Part shown: positions 8,637 to 16,432 of the stretch, piece by piece
Layout of the letters: each line of letters opens with the position of its first letter
Numbering within the stretch: position 1 is the stretch's first letter
Source of the DNA: an uncultured Micromonospora sp.
GTDB taxonomy: Bacteria > Actinomycetota > Actinomycetes > Mycobacteriales > Micromonosporaceae
NCBI GenBank assembly: GCA_937951935.1
Contig: CALGAM010000180.1
Span: 1 to 46,864 of the forward strand
DNA length: 46,864 bases
Direction of reading: 5' to 3'
Notes under the pieces: model-generated
Told to the model about the DNA's origin: nothing
The model's input: the letters and a program-made list of their open reading frames with translations, nothing else
Database searches by the model: none
Made by a program: the position numbers and the translations under genes

Positions 8637-9680
8637 ATGTCGAACACCACAGGCGGCGGCAGGTACGTGAGCCCGGACGGGGAGTTCACCCGCGACCAGC
8701 GTTACATCGCGACCCGGATCACCGCGGACGGCCGGGACGGCTATCCGGTGGAGCCGGGCCGGTACCGGCTGGTGGTGAGCCGCGCCTGTCCCTGGGCGAA
8801 CCGGGCGATGATCGTCCGGCGGCTGCTCGGTCTTGAGGACGTGCTCTCCATGGCGGTCGCCGGGCCGACCCACGACGCCCGGAGCTGGACCTTCGACCTC
8901 GATCCGGGCGGGCGGGACCCGGTGCTGGGCATCGAGCGCCTGCAGGAGGCCTACTTCGCCCGCTTCCCCGGCTACGACCGGGGGATCACCGTCCCGGCGA
9001 TCGTCGACGTACCGACCGGGCAGGTGGTGACGAACGACTACGCCCAGATCACGCTGGACTTCTCCCTACAGTGGCGGGCCTACCACCGGCCCGGCGCCCC
9101 CGACCTGTACCCGGAGCCGCTGCGGGCCGAGATCGACGAGATCAACGCGGTCGTCTTCGCGGACGTCAACAACGGTGTCTACCGGTGTGGCTTCGCCGGC
9201 ACCCAGGAGGCGTACGCGGACGCGTACCACCGGCTCTTCGACCGGCTCGACTGGCTGTCCGAGCGTCTGAGCAGGCAGCGCTACCTGGTCGGCGACACCA
9301 TCACCGAGGCCGACGTCCGGCTCTTCACCACCCTGGTCCGGTTCGACGCGGTCTACCACGGCCACTTCAAGTGCAACCGCCAGAAGCTGACCGAGATGCC
9401 GGTGCTGTGGGCCTACGCCCGGGACCTGTTCCAGACCCCCGGATTCGGGGACACGGTCGACTTCGTCCACATCAAGCGGCACTACTACGAGGTGCACCGG
9501 GACATCAACCCGACCGGGATCGTTCCGCTCGGCCCGGACCTGTCCGGGTGGCTGGAGCCGCACGGCCGGGAGGCGCTCGGCGGCCGGCCGTTCGGGGACG
9601 GCACTCCCCCGCCCCCGCCGCGTCCGGAGGAGGTCGTCCCGCCCGGCCACACCCCGCTTCCCGATCCCCGTACCGCCTGA
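8637..9680 (+). CDS. Glutathionyl/mycothiolyl-hydroquinone reductase (GST superfamily)
   Basis: A 347-aa member of the YqjG/ECM4-type omega-like glutathione transferases, which reductively remove a thiol from thiolated hydroquinones. The catalytic SRACPWANR motif (Cys51) is present, as are the typical ITVPAIVD and TNDYAQITLDF segments of the thioredoxin-like domain and the all-alpha domain (GFAGTQEAYADAYHRLFDRLDWLSERL, YLVGDTITEADVRLFTTLVRFDAVY). The C-terminal IKRHYYEVHRDINPTGIVPLGP is characteristic. Actinomycetes use mycothiol in place of glutathione, so the thiol substrate is probably mycothiol; that is inference. ATG 8637 lies 6 bases after GACGAT, a possible -10 box. The gene ends with a Pro-rich tail (PPPPPRPEE). 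Confidence 0.9.
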   Translation: MSNTTGGGRYVSPDGEFTRDQRYIATRITADGRDGYPVEPGRYRLVVSRACPWANRAMIVRRLLGLEDVLSMAVAGPTHDARSWTFDLDPGGRDPVLGIERLQEAYFARFPGYDRGITVPAIVDVPTGQVVTNDYAQITLDFSLQWRAYHRPGAPDLYPEPLRAEIDEINAVVFADVNNGVYRCGFAGTQEAYADAYHRLFDRLDWLSERLSRQRYLVGDTITEADVRLFTTLVRFDAVYHGHFKCNRQKLTEMPVLWAYARDLFQTPGFGDTVDFVHIKRHYYEVHRDINPTGIVPLGPDLSGWLEPHGREALGGRPFGDGTPPPPPRPEEVVPPGHTPLPDPRTA

Positions 9681-9847
9681 CGGGTCGGACGGCGTCGGCG
9701 CCGCGCACCGCCACCACCACCGAGTGGTCCGGCGGGATTCATGCCCACATTCGTGTGATCCGTGCCCACTCGTCTCTCAAACCGCATAATGCACACAGGT
9801 CGCCGGCTATCGGGCTGGAGCGACATTGATGAGCGAAAGGCACGAAT

Positions 9848-10051
9848 GTGAAGCTCACCTTCATCCGCAAGACAGCACAGTCACAGGTCAACAACTGCCC
9901 GTCGCTGTACCGCACCGACCGTGGCACCTTCGTCGTGCAGGGGTGGCGGGTCTCCGACCCCGAGGCACTCGCGCAGCTCGACATCCCGCCGCACGAGACC
10001 GCGGTGGAGGTGCCGGAGGACGTCCTGGCGGAGATCGCGAAGACCCTGTAG
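9848..10051 (+). CDS. Small conserved-looking protein (67 aa), unknown function
   Basis: A 67-aa protein beginning MKLTFIRKTAQSQ with NCPSLYRTDRGTFVVQGWRV and ending in an acidic helix (PEDVLAEIAKTL). It has no signal peptide or membrane segment. GTG 9848 is preceded by GAAAGG at 8 bases, a clear ribosome-binding site, and by a relatively AT-rich upstream stretch with CATAAT (9784-9789) as a possible -10 box. From memory, short proteins of this look occur in actinomycetes beside XRE-type regulators or DUF6879-type proteins; neither partner is here, so it stands alone. The function is unknown. Confidence 0.7.
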   Translation: MKLTFIRKTAQSQVNNCPSLYRTDRGTFVVQGWRVSDPEALAQLDIPPHETAVEVPEDVLAEIAKTL

Positions 10052-10145
10052 CGGTCGGCGGTCCTGTGACACCACGGCCGATCGGCTCACCGGTACGCGG
10101 GCGGCGTCACCCGGGGTGGTGAGCCGATCGACCGCCAGAGGCTGA

Positions 10146-10160
10146 TCCCCCGACGGGGGA
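10146..10160 (+). terminator. Hairpin TCCCCC-gac-GGGGGA
   Basis: A perfect 6-bp stem with a 3-base loop, about 95 bases after the 67-aa gene, in an otherwise empty 283-base interval before the ligase gene. It has no T-tract. A second GGGGC/GCCCC hairpin lies near 10195-10209. Confidence 0.4.
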
Positions 10161-10334
10161 CACCGCGCGGGGCGACGGTTCGGGCGGGTCGGCCGGGGCC
10201 GCAAGCCCCGCCACGCCCGACGCCCGCGGGCGGGAGAAGCGGGGCCGGGCGGGCGGCCGGGGCCGGGACGGGTCACCGCGCCCGGACGCCGCCGGCGACC
10301 CACCGGACGGACGCCGGTCTGGTTGACTGGCGGG

Positions 10335-11432
10335 GTGAAGCTGCCGATCAACCCGCCGGTCGAGCCGATGCTGGCGCACAGCGTCCCGGAGATCCCCGTC
10401 GCCGAGGGGATGACCTACGAGCCGAAGTGGGACGGCTTCCGCTGCATCGTCTTCCGGGACGGCGACGAGGTCGAGCTGGCCAGTCGGGGCGGCAAGACCC
10501 TCACGCGCTACTTTCCCGAGGTCGTCGCCCAGGCCCGCGCGCAACTGCCGGACCGCTGTGCCGTCGACGGCGAGCTGGTCGTGATCCGCCGGGACGACCC
10601 CGGCGGGCAGTCCCGGCTCGACTTCGACCTGCTGAGCCAGCGCATCCATCCGGCCGCCTCCCGGGTGGCCGTGCTGGCCGAGGCCACCCCGGCCGACTTC
10701 GTCGCCTTCGACCTGCTCGCCCTCGGCGACGAGGCGCTGCTCGACCAGCCGTACGCGCGGCGGCGGGCCCGGCTCGTCGAGGTGCTCGGCACGGCCGTGC
10801 CACCGGTACACGTCACCCAGACCACGAACGACCCGGTGACCGCCCGCCGCTGGTTCGAGATCTTCGAGGGAGCGGGGCTGGACGGACTGGTCGCCAAGCC
10901 GGCCGGGATGCCGTACAGGCCGGGGAAGCGGCTCATGTTCAAGGTCAAGCACGCCCGCACCGCGGACGTGGTGGTGGCGGGGTTCCGCTGGCACACCTCC
11001 GGCCCGGTGGTCGGCTCGCTGTTGCTCGGGCTCTACGACGACGCGGGCACCCTGCACCACGTCGGCGTGTCCGCGTCGTTCTCCGCCAGACGGCGTCGGG
11101 AGTTGCTGGACGAGGTGGCGCCGTACCGGGGCGGGGACGTGGCCGCGACACACCCGTGGCTGTCCGGCGACCACGCCGCGGGACAGCGGTTACCGGGCGC
11201 GCCGAGCCGATGGACGGGCACCAGGAACCTGGCGTGGGAACCACTCCGCCCCGAACTGGTCGCCGAGGTCGGCTACGACGCGATGGAGGGAGGCCGCTTC
11301 CGGCACACCGCGCGGTTCGTCCGGTGGCGGCCCGACCGCCATCCCCGCTCCTGCACGTACGACCAGCTCGACCGCCCGGTCCGCTTCGACGTCGACCAGG
11401 TCCTGCGCGGTGACCCGGCGGCCACCACCTGA
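10335..11432 (+). CDS. ATP-dependent DNA ligase (LigC/LigD ligase-domain type)
   Basis: A 365-aa nucleotidyltransferase-type DNA ligase. Motif I is EPKWDGFR with the adenylated Lys31; motif III region is VDGELV; FDLLAL is the next strand; motif IV is DGLVAK; motif V is LMFKVKHARTADVVVAGF. The C-terminal third (VGSLLLGLYDDAGTLHHVGVSASF) is the OB-fold domain. Length and motifs fit the stand-alone LigC-type ligases of actinomycetes, which join breaks in backup repair or NHEJ-like pathways. GTG 10335 gives MKLPINPPVEPML; no ribosome-binding site is seen and a TTGACT lies 6 bases upstream as a degenerate -10 box. A LigD-type polymerase-domain protein lies 2 kb downstream on the other strand. Confidence 0.92.
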   Translation: MKLPINPPVEPMLAHSVPEIPVAEGMTYEPKWDGFRCIVFRDGDEVELASRGGKTLTRYFPEVVAQARAQLPDRCAVDGELVVIRRDDPGGQSRLDFDLLSQRIHPAASRVAVLAEATPADFVAFDLLALGDEALLDQPYARRRARLVEVLGTAVPPVHVTQTTNDPVTARRWFEIFEGAGLDGLVAKPAGMPYRPGKRLMFKVKHARTADVVVAGFRWHTSGPVVGSLLLGLYDDAGTLHHVGVSASFSARRRRELLDEVAPYRGGDVAATHPWLSGDHAAGQRLPGAPSRWTGTRNLAWEPLRPELVAEVGYDAMEGGRFRHTARFVRWRPDRHPRSCTYDQLDRPVRFDVDQVLRGDPAATT

Positions 11433-11582
11433 GCAACCGCCCCACCGCCCGGCCGCCGTGGGCCGTCGGCGGTCCCGTCCGCCCCACCCCGGGCCGCGTC
11501 CCGTCCCGGGTTCCCGACCGGTGCCCCCGGGCACGTCCCGGCGCGTAACCTGGCATCGGAGAAGATCACGGAGGATTCCCCC

Positions 11583-13145
11583 TTGTCCCGCACGCGTCCT
11601 CGCCGACCGTCCCTGGCCGGCCTCGTCGCCACCGTCCTGCTCGTCTCGGGGTGCACCCTGCCCGTCTTCGACCGGGACACCCCCGGTCGGCGCGACGAGG
11701 CGGCGCCGACCGAGGTCGGTGCCGTCGACTGGAAACCCTGCCCGGAGGTGCCGCGCAGACTCGTCGGACGGGGCGCGCCGAACATGCGGTACGACTGCGC
11801 CACCATCGCCGTACCCGAGGACTGGAACACCGCCGGCGACACGGACGGCGGCAGACTGGAGATCGCCCTGCTGCGCGTCCGCTCCACCAGGCAGCGGGAC
11901 CGGATCGGCTCGCTGCTGGTCAACCCGGGCGGGCCAGGCGGATCGGGCATCGACTCCGCCGTCTACCTCTCGTTCGGCGCGTCGTTCGGCGGGCTGTCCG
12001 ACGAGGTGACCCGGCGGTTCGACATCGTCGGCTTCGACCCGCGCGGCGTCTCCCGGTCCTCCCCGGTCAAGTGCATCTCGGACGCCGACCTGGACGCCGC
12101 CTTCGGCTACGAGCCGGACCCGAGGAGCCAGACCGCCTTCGACGGCCTCGTCGCGCTGAACCGGCGCATCGGTGAGACCTGCGGTGAGAGGTACGGCGAC
12201 CGGCTGCGACTCTTCTCGACCGAGCAGGCGGCCCGGGACCTGGACGCGATCCGGGTGGCGGTCGGCGACGAGAAGCTCACCTACCTCGGCTACTCCTACG
12301 GCACGCTGCTCGGGGCGACGTACGCGCACCTCTTCCCGCGCAACGTCCGGGCGCTCGTCCTCGACGGTGCGGTCGACCCGGAACAGGACATGGTCGCCGG
12401 CTCGGAGAGCCAGGCCAGGGGATTCGAACGGGCGTTCGACAACTTCGCACGGTGGTGCGCCCGGACGCCGGACCGGTGCCCGATCGCCCCGGACGCCCGT
12501 GCGGCGGTGACGGAGGCGATGGAGCGGGCCCGGGTGTCGCCCGTCCGCGGGGCGGACGGGCGGAGGGCGACCGCCGGCTGGATCTTCTACGCGGTCGTCT
12601 CCTCGCTCTACGAGGAGGTCGGCTGGCAGAGGCTCGCCGCCGCGGTGCAGTCGCTGCGGGCCGGCGACCCGAAGGGGATCTTCGAACTGGCCGACAACTA
12701 CGCCCAGCGGGACGAGAAGGGCAGGTACAGCAACCTCTTCGACGCCAACCTGGCGGTGAACTGCGCCGACGACGACACCCGGCCCGGCCTGGACCGGATC
12801 CGCGAGCTGCAGTCCCGGTGGCGTACGAGGTACCCGCTCTTCGGCGCACCGCTCGCGGTCGGGATGCTCGGCTGCGAGTTCTGGCCCGGCCAGCGGGACC
12901 CGTACCCGACCGGACCGGCGGTCGGCGCGCCGCCGATCCTCGTGGTCGGGACCACCGGTGACCCGGCGACGCCGTACGAGCACACGGCGAAGCTGGCCGG
13001 GTTGCTCGGTGTCGGCCGGGTGCTGACCTGGCAGGGCGAGGGGCACACCGCGTACCCGCAGACGCCGTGCATCACCAGGGCGGTCGACGCGTACCTCGTC
13101 GACCTCGCGGTACCGGCGGAGGGCACCACCTGCCCGGCGCGCTGA
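11583..13145 (+). CDS. Secreted alpha/beta-hydrolase lipoprotein (tripeptidyl aminopeptidase type)
   Basis: A 520-aa exported alpha/beta hydrolase of the Streptomyces TAP/SlpD-SlpE type, likely releasing short peptides from protein N-termini outside the membrane. The signal peptide ends in the lipobox LVSGC (Cys24), predicting a lipid anchor. VNPGGPGGSG is the oxyanion-region loop, GYSYGT holds the nucleophilic Ser, GTTGDPATPYE the catalytic Asp and GEGHTAY the His. The C-terminal Cys-containing cap domain (TPCITRAVDAYL...TTCPAR) is typical. The start is a TTG at 11583, supported by GGAGG at 11570-11574; a possible -10 box TAACCT is at 11546-11551. It sits between the ligase and polymerase-domain genes without an obvious functional link. 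Confidence 0.9.
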   Translation: MSRTRPRRPSLAGLVATVLLVSGCTLPVFDRDTPGRRDEAAPTEVGAVDWKPCPEVPRRLVGRGAPNMRYDCATIAVPEDWNTAGDTDGGRLEIALLRVRSTRQRDRIGSLLVNPGGPGGSGIDSAVYLSFGASFGGLSDEVTRRFDIVGFDPRGVSRSSPVKCISDADLDAAFGYEPDPRSQTAFDGLVALNRRIGETCGERYGDRLRLFSTEQAARDLDAIRVAVGDEKLTYLGYSYGTLLGATYAHLFPRNVRALVLDGAVDPEQDMVAGSESQARGFERAFDNFARWCARTPDRCPIAPDARAAVTEAMERARVSPVRGADGRRATAGWIFYAVVSSLYEEVGWQRLAAAVQSLRAGDPKGIFELADNYAQRDEKGRYSNLFDANLAVNCADDDTRPGLDRIRELQSRWRTRYPLFGAPLAVGMLGCEFWPGQRDPYPTGPAVGAPPILVVGTTGDPATPYEHTAKLAGLLGVGRVLTWQGEGHTAYPQTPCITRAVDAYLVDLAVPAEGTTCPAR

Positions 13146-13201
13146 CGACGGGGGCGGCCGCTCCCGGCCGCCGCCCCGGCCGGTTGTGCCAGGCTGGCAG
13201 G

Positions 13202-13618
13202 GTGACCGACCTGATCTTTCGAACCGCACGCCGGGCCGACGTGCCGGCGATCGTGGCGATGCCGCGCGACGACGAGACCAGCCGGGCCCGGGAGGCACGG
13301 GACCCGGCGGGCGAGGAGGTTGACGCCCACCGCTTCTACGCGTCGCTCGGCTTCCAGGCCACCCACGAGGGCATGAAGCTCGTCCTCCGAACGGCAGGCC
13401 ACCGGGCCGCCACCGGGGCGACGGGGACGCGGTACGCCGGGCGTCCGGCCGGTACGCGCCCCGCGCGGACGCGGGACCTCACCTGGCGCGGTCGCGGTCC
13501 CGGGACGGCTGCACCCGCTTCGGTTCGCCCGGCATCTTCGGGTGGTCGGGTGGGTACGGCAGGTCTCCGCCCCGCCCGTCCCGGTCGTCCTGGTCGGCCC
13601 ACTCCAACAGCGGGGTGA
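13202..13618 (+). pseudogene. GNAT acetyltransferase remnant with internal deletion
   Basis: From GTG 13202 the frame starts like a GNAT N-acetyltransferase (VTDLIFRTARRADVPAIVAM, then DDETSRARE) and jumps directly to the normal C-terminal end of the family (DAHRFYASLGFQATHEGMKLVL). The whole middle, including the acetyl-CoA-binding RxxGxG/A loop, is missing, roughly 75-80 residues by comparison with the usual layout. The frame is kept across the gap. After MKLVL it continues into a Gly/Arg/Pro-rich tail that runs antiparallel over the 3' end of the polymerase-domain gene, so the natural stop also seems lost. CAGGCT 6 bases before the GTG looks like the old leaderless promoter. A catalytically active product is very unlikely. 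Confidence 0.7.
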
Positions 13619-14516
13619 TGTCCCACGGCGCGTCGTCGATCCCGGCGTGCGGATCGCCGATGCGGGCCAGGCGCTCCGGCACGGTCCGCAGGTCGAAGTC
13701 GTCCGGCTCGACGTCCGGCAGCTCGTCCCAGGTGACCGGGGTGGAGACGGTGGCTCTCGGGTTGGCCCGCAGCGAGTAGGCACAGGCGATGGTCCGGTCC
13801 CGGGCCATCTGGTTGTAGTCCAGAAACACCCGCTCGCCCCGTTCCTCCTTCCACCACGAGGTGGTGACCAGGTCGGGGCGGCGGCGTTCGACCCGGCGCG
13901 CGAGGGCGATCACGGCCCGGCGTACCTCGGTGAACGTCCAGCGGGGTGCGATCCGCAGGTAGACGTGCACACCCCGGCCGCCGGACGTCTTGGGCCAACC
14001 GACCGCGCCCACCTCGTCGAGCAGCGCCCGCACCTCGCCCGCCGCCTCCACCGCGTCGGCGAAGTCGGTGCCCGGTTGCGGGTCGAGGTCGATGCGCAGC
14101 TCGTCCGGTCGGTCGACGTCGGTCCTGCGCACCGGCCACGGGTGGAAGACCACGGTCCCCAACTGGGCGGCCCAGGCGACGTGCGCGAGGTCGACCGGAC
14201 AGAGCTCGTCGGCGCTGCGACCGCTCGGAAACCGGATCCTGGCGGTCTCGATCCACGGCGGGACGCCCCGCGCCGGCACCCGCTTCTGGTAGAACATCTC
14301 CCCCTCGATCCCCTCGGGGAAGCGCTGCAACGCCGTCGGACGGTGGCGCAGGGCCCGCATGATCCCGTCGCCGACCGCCAGGTAGTAGTCGAAGACGTCC
14401 TTCTTGGTGAAGCCCCGCCGGGGGAAGCAGATCCGGTCCGGGCTGCTCAGCCGCACGGTGCGTCCGGCCACCTCGACCTCGACGGGCTCCGCCCGCGCCC
14501 TACCACCACCAGCCAT
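13479..14516 (-). CDS. LigD-type primase-polymerase domain protein (NHEJ polymerase)
   Basis: A 345-aa stand-alone archaeo-eukaryotic primase-type polymerase domain (PolDom), as found at one end of bacterial LigD, which fills or extends ends during non-homologous end joining. Visible motifs: VRLSSPDRICFPRRGFTKKDVFDYYLAVGD at the N-terminus, the metal-binding RIDLDPQPG (two catalytic Asp), WPKTSGGRGVHVYLRI, and FLDYNQMARDRTIACAYSLR with PVTWDEL near the end. These match the family in order and length. It lies near, but not fused to, a LigC-type ligase on the plus strand; no Ku gene is in the window. ATG 14516 is followed by a short Gly/Ala/Arg stretch. The 3' end overlaps the acetyltransferase remnant. 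Confidence 0.92.
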   Translation of the reverse strand: MAGGGRARAEPVEVEVAGRTVRLSSPDRICFPRRGFTKKDVFDYYLAVGDGIMRALRHRPTALQRFPEGIEGEMFYQKRVPARGVPPWIETARIRFPSGRSADELCPVDLAHVAWAAQLGTVVFHPWPVRRTDVDRPDELRIDLDPQPGTDFADAVEAAGEVRALLDEVGAVGWPKTSGGRGVHVYLRIAPRWTFTEVRRAVIALARRVERRRPDLVTTSWWKEERGERVFLDYNQMARDRTIACAYSLRANPRATVSTPVTWDELPDVEPDDFDLRTVPERLARIGDPHAGIDDAPWDITPLLEWADQDDRDGRGGDLPYPPDHPKMPGEPKRVQPSRDRDRAR

Positions 14517-14811
14517 GGGCCGACCCTATGTCACCCCACGACGTCGGCCCGCCCGTTCGCGCCCGGCAGGCTGCCGTACCGGTGCGCCTGCCACAGCTGG
14601 CTGCCCAGCCCGCCCGTGCGCAGTCCCCGCACCAACGCCTGTCGCCAGGTCAGCCGGTACCCGGCCAGCACCGCAGGCCCGGTGCCGCCGGCGGTCCGGT
14701 TCCGCCCGGCCTGGTGGCCGCCCGCACGTCCTGTCAACGATCCGACCGAAAACAGGTGATTACTTCCTGTTTCGTGGCAATCTCTGTCGGTGTTCGGGAC
14801 GCGGACTCTTT

Positions 14812-14842
14812 TCGGATCCGGGACAACCTCGGATCCGGGACA
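14812..14842 (+). repeat. Tandem 14-bp direct repeat TCGGATCCGGGACA upstream of msrB
   Basis: Two perfect copies at 14812-14825 and 14829-14842 with a 17-base start-to-start distance; GTTCGGGACGCGG at 14792-14804 resembles a third, degenerate copy. They lie just upstream of the msrB promoter, as expected for a regulator-binding site. The regulator is unknown. Confidence 0.55.
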
Positions 14843-14860
14843 CGGAGTCGGGCCGCCTGG

Positions 14861-14890
14861 TTACCAGGTCGAAGATCGCCGCCGTACCGT
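14861..14890 (+). promoter_or_regulatory. msrB promoter TTACCA-18-TACCGT, leaderless
   Basis: TTACCA (14861-14866) and TACCGT (14885-14890) are 18 bases apart, and the -10 box ends 6 bases before ATG 14897. This predicts transcription beginning at the start codon. Confidence 0.6.
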
Positions 14891-14896
14891 GGTGGT

Positions 14897-15325
14897 ATGG
14901 CTGCCGACGACAGGAGTCTCCCGCTCGACCAGGACAGCGGGTTGCCCGTCACCGAGGAGGAGTGGCGGGCCCGGCTCACGCCGGAGGAGTTCCGGGTGCT
15001 GCGCCAGGCCGGCACGGAACGCCCCTGGACCGGGGAGTACGTGAACACCAAGACCAGGGGCACGTACCACTGCCGGGCCTGCGGCGCGGCCCTGTTCTCC
15101 AGCGACACCAAGTTCGACTCACACTGCGGCTGGCCGAGCTTCGACCAGGCGCTGCCGGGTGCCGTCCGCTACCTGGAGGACCGCTCGTACGGCATGATCC
15201 GGACGGAGGTGCGCTGTGCGCGGTGCGACTCGCACCTCGGGCACCGGTTCGACGGCGAGGGGTACACCCCGACGAACGCCCGGTACTGCATCAACTCGAT
15301 CAGCATGCGGCTGAAGCCCGCGTGA
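14897..15325 (+). CDS. msrB: Peptide-methionine (R)-S-oxide reductase MsrB
   Basis: A 142-aa MsrB, which reduces methionine-R-sulfoxide in oxidised proteins. Two zinc-binding CxxC pairs are visible (CRAC and CARC), as are the conserved HCGWPSF strand, SHLGHRFDG and the active-site RYCINSISMRL. The sequence is full length. ATG 14897 is favoured over the long upstream extension because TACCGT sits 6 bases before it, giving a leaderless message. Upstream direct repeats suggest specific control, plausibly by redox stress, although nothing in the sequence names the regulator. Downstream is a ~200-base gap without features. Confidence 0.96.
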   Translation: MAADDRSLPLDQDSGLPVTEEEWRARLTPEEFRVLRQAGTERPWTGEYVNTKTRGTYHCRACGAALFSSDTKFDSHCGWPSFDQALPGAVRYLEDRSYGMIRTEVRCARCDSHLGHRFDGEGYTPTNARYCINSISMRLKPA

Positions 15326-15528
15326 CGTCCGCCGGTGCGTCGAGGGTCCCCGGCCGGCCCACCGGCAGACCGGTGTGAGGCCGGACGACCGGCAGACCCC
15401 GGCCGGGGGACGGACACCCGGGTGGTGTGCGGCCGCCCGACGACGCGCCCCAGTTTCACCGTTCCGGTTGCCCCGATACGCCCGAGGAGGCACGCTGGCG
15501 ACAGATGTCATGAAACGGGGGGTTCGCG

Positions 15529-15789
15529 ATGGGGACCTGCGAGGTCTGCGGCAACGACTACTGGATGACGTTCGAGGTCCGGACGGTGAGTGGCGACATC
15601 CACACCTTCGACTCCCTCGAATGCGCCGCCCACCGGCTCGCGCCGATCTGCGAGCACTGCGGGATCCGGATCCTCGGCCACGGCGTCGAGGTCGCCGGCC
15701 GGTTCTTCTGCGGCGCGCACTGCGCCCGAGAGGTCGAGGGCGAGCGCGGGGCGCAGATCCGGGACACGGTCGGCGCGCACCCGGCGTGA
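15529..15789 (+). CDS. Small Cys-rich, probably zinc-binding protein (86 aa)
   Basis: An 86-aa protein with paired Cys/His ligands: CEVC near the N-terminus, CAAH in the middle, CEHC, then FFCGAHC close to the end. The four pairs suggest two zinc sites of treble-clef or ribbon type. FEVRTVSGDIHTFDSLECAAH is the most distinctive stretch. I recall similar short actinobacterial proteins, sometimes annotated as prokaryotic metallothionein; the evidence here is only the ligand pattern. ATG 15529 is preceded by a run of G residues that can serve as ribosome-binding site. It follows msrB on the same strand after about 200 bases, so a role in metal or redox homeostasis is possible but unproven. Confidence 0.75.
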   Translation: MGTCEVCGNDYWMTFEVRTVSGDIHTFDSLECAAHRLAPICEHCGIRILGHGVEVAGRFFCGAHCAREVEGERGAQIRDTVGAHPA

Positions 15790-15828
15790 CACCCCGTCCC
15801 GGCCCCGTCGTCGATCGCCGGTCACGCC

Positions 15829-15834
15829 TATGAT
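15829..15834 (+). promoter_or_regulatory. -10 box TATGAT for leaderless acetyltransferase gene
   Basis: TATGAT is a near-perfect -10 box and ends 7 bases before GTG 15842. The alternative in-frame ATG at 15830 lies inside this box, so it would not be transcribed as a start. Confidence 0.65.
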
Positions 15835-15841
15835 CGCCGGC

Positions 15842-16360
15842 GTGCCCGCTCCCGCCCCGCCGACGCCCTCCTCGGGCCAGCTCGAGTTCCGGGTCGCCTC
15901 CTTCGCCGACCTCTCCGCCCGGACACTGCACGACCTGCTGCGGCTGCGGGTCGACGTCTTCGTGGTGGAGCAGGCGTGCGCGTACCCGGAGATCGACGGC
16001 CGGGACGTCGAGCCGGACACCCGCCACCTGTGGTTCGCCCGCGACGGCGTCCCCGTGGCGTACCTGCGCCTGCTCACCGAACCGGACCCGACGGGGAAGC
16101 CGGGCGACGTGGTCCGGATCGGACGGGTCGTGGTGGCCCGGAACGCCCGGGGCGGCGGTCTCGCCGGACGCCTGATGAGCGAGGCGCTCACCATCGTCGG
16201 CAGCCGGCCGTGCGTCCTCGATGCCCAGTCCCACCTCGTGGGCTTCTACGCCCGCTTCGGCTTCGTCGCCACCGGACCGGAGTACGTCGAGGACGGCATC
16301 CCGCACGTACCGATGCGCCGCGACCCGGCCACCCCGGCACCCCGGCGGCCCGACGCCTGA
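15842..16360 (+). CDS. ElaA-type GNAT N-acetyltransferase
   Basis: A 172-aa acetyltransferase of the ElaA branch. The N-terminal LHDLLRLRVDVFVVEQACAYPEIDGRD segment is characteristic of ElaA, followed by LWFARDGVPVAYLRLL, the acetyl-CoA-binding strand and loop IGRVVVARNARGGGLAGRLM and the C-terminal SHLVGFYARFGFVATGPEYVEDGIPHVPM. The substrate is unknown. GTG 15842 is preferred to ATG 15830 because the ATG overlaps the -10 box TATGAT. The gene runs convergently towards hemQ, with two repeat hairpins between the stop codons. Confidence 0.88.
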   Translation: MPAPAPPTPSSGQLEFRVASFADLSARTLHDLLRLRVDVFVVEQACAYPEIDGRDVEPDTRHLWFARDGVPVAYLRLLTEPDPTGKPGDVVRIGRVVVARNARGGGLAGRLMSEALTIVGSRPCVLDAQSHLVGFYARFGFVATGPEYVEDGIPHVPMRRDPATPAPRRPDA

Positions 16361-16371
16361 CCGACGAGGGC

Positions 16372-16425
16372 GCGCCGGCCGACGGCGCCGGCTCGGACAC
16401 GCCCCTCGGGCGCCGGCCGACGGCG
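16372..16425. repeat. Duplicated 16-bp hairpin element between convergent genes
   Basis: GCGCCGGCCGACGGCG occurs at 16372-16387 and again at 16410-16425. Each copy can fold into a CGCCG/CGGCG stem with a 5-base loop. Outer arms CGAGGG (16365-16370) and CCCTCG (16403-16408) could pair too. The position between two stop codons suggests a bidirectional terminator, without T-tracts. Confidence 0.5.
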
Positions 16426-16432
16426 ACCCGTG

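Larger units (their letters stand above)
14517..14896. other. Divergent intergenic region between polymerase-domain gene and msrB
   Basis: About 380 bases. A 68-aa frame from TTG 14737 to 14531 on the minus strand is possible but unsupported. Around 14740-14820 the DNA is less GC-rich and holds the tandem repeat and promoter listed separately. No other feature is recognised. Confidence 0.5.

Noticed and set aside
6210..9680. A 1156-codon plus-strand frame covering three gene regions
   Set aside because: Only its 3' part (from ATG 8637) encodes a recognisable protein. The rest is Arg/Pro/Gly-rich out-of-frame reading of the secreted-protein and glycosylase genes.
14531..14737. 68-aa minus-strand frame from a TTG in the msrB upstream region
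   Set aside because: Rare start, no ribosome-binding site, no recognised domain; a decayed fragment cannot be excluded.
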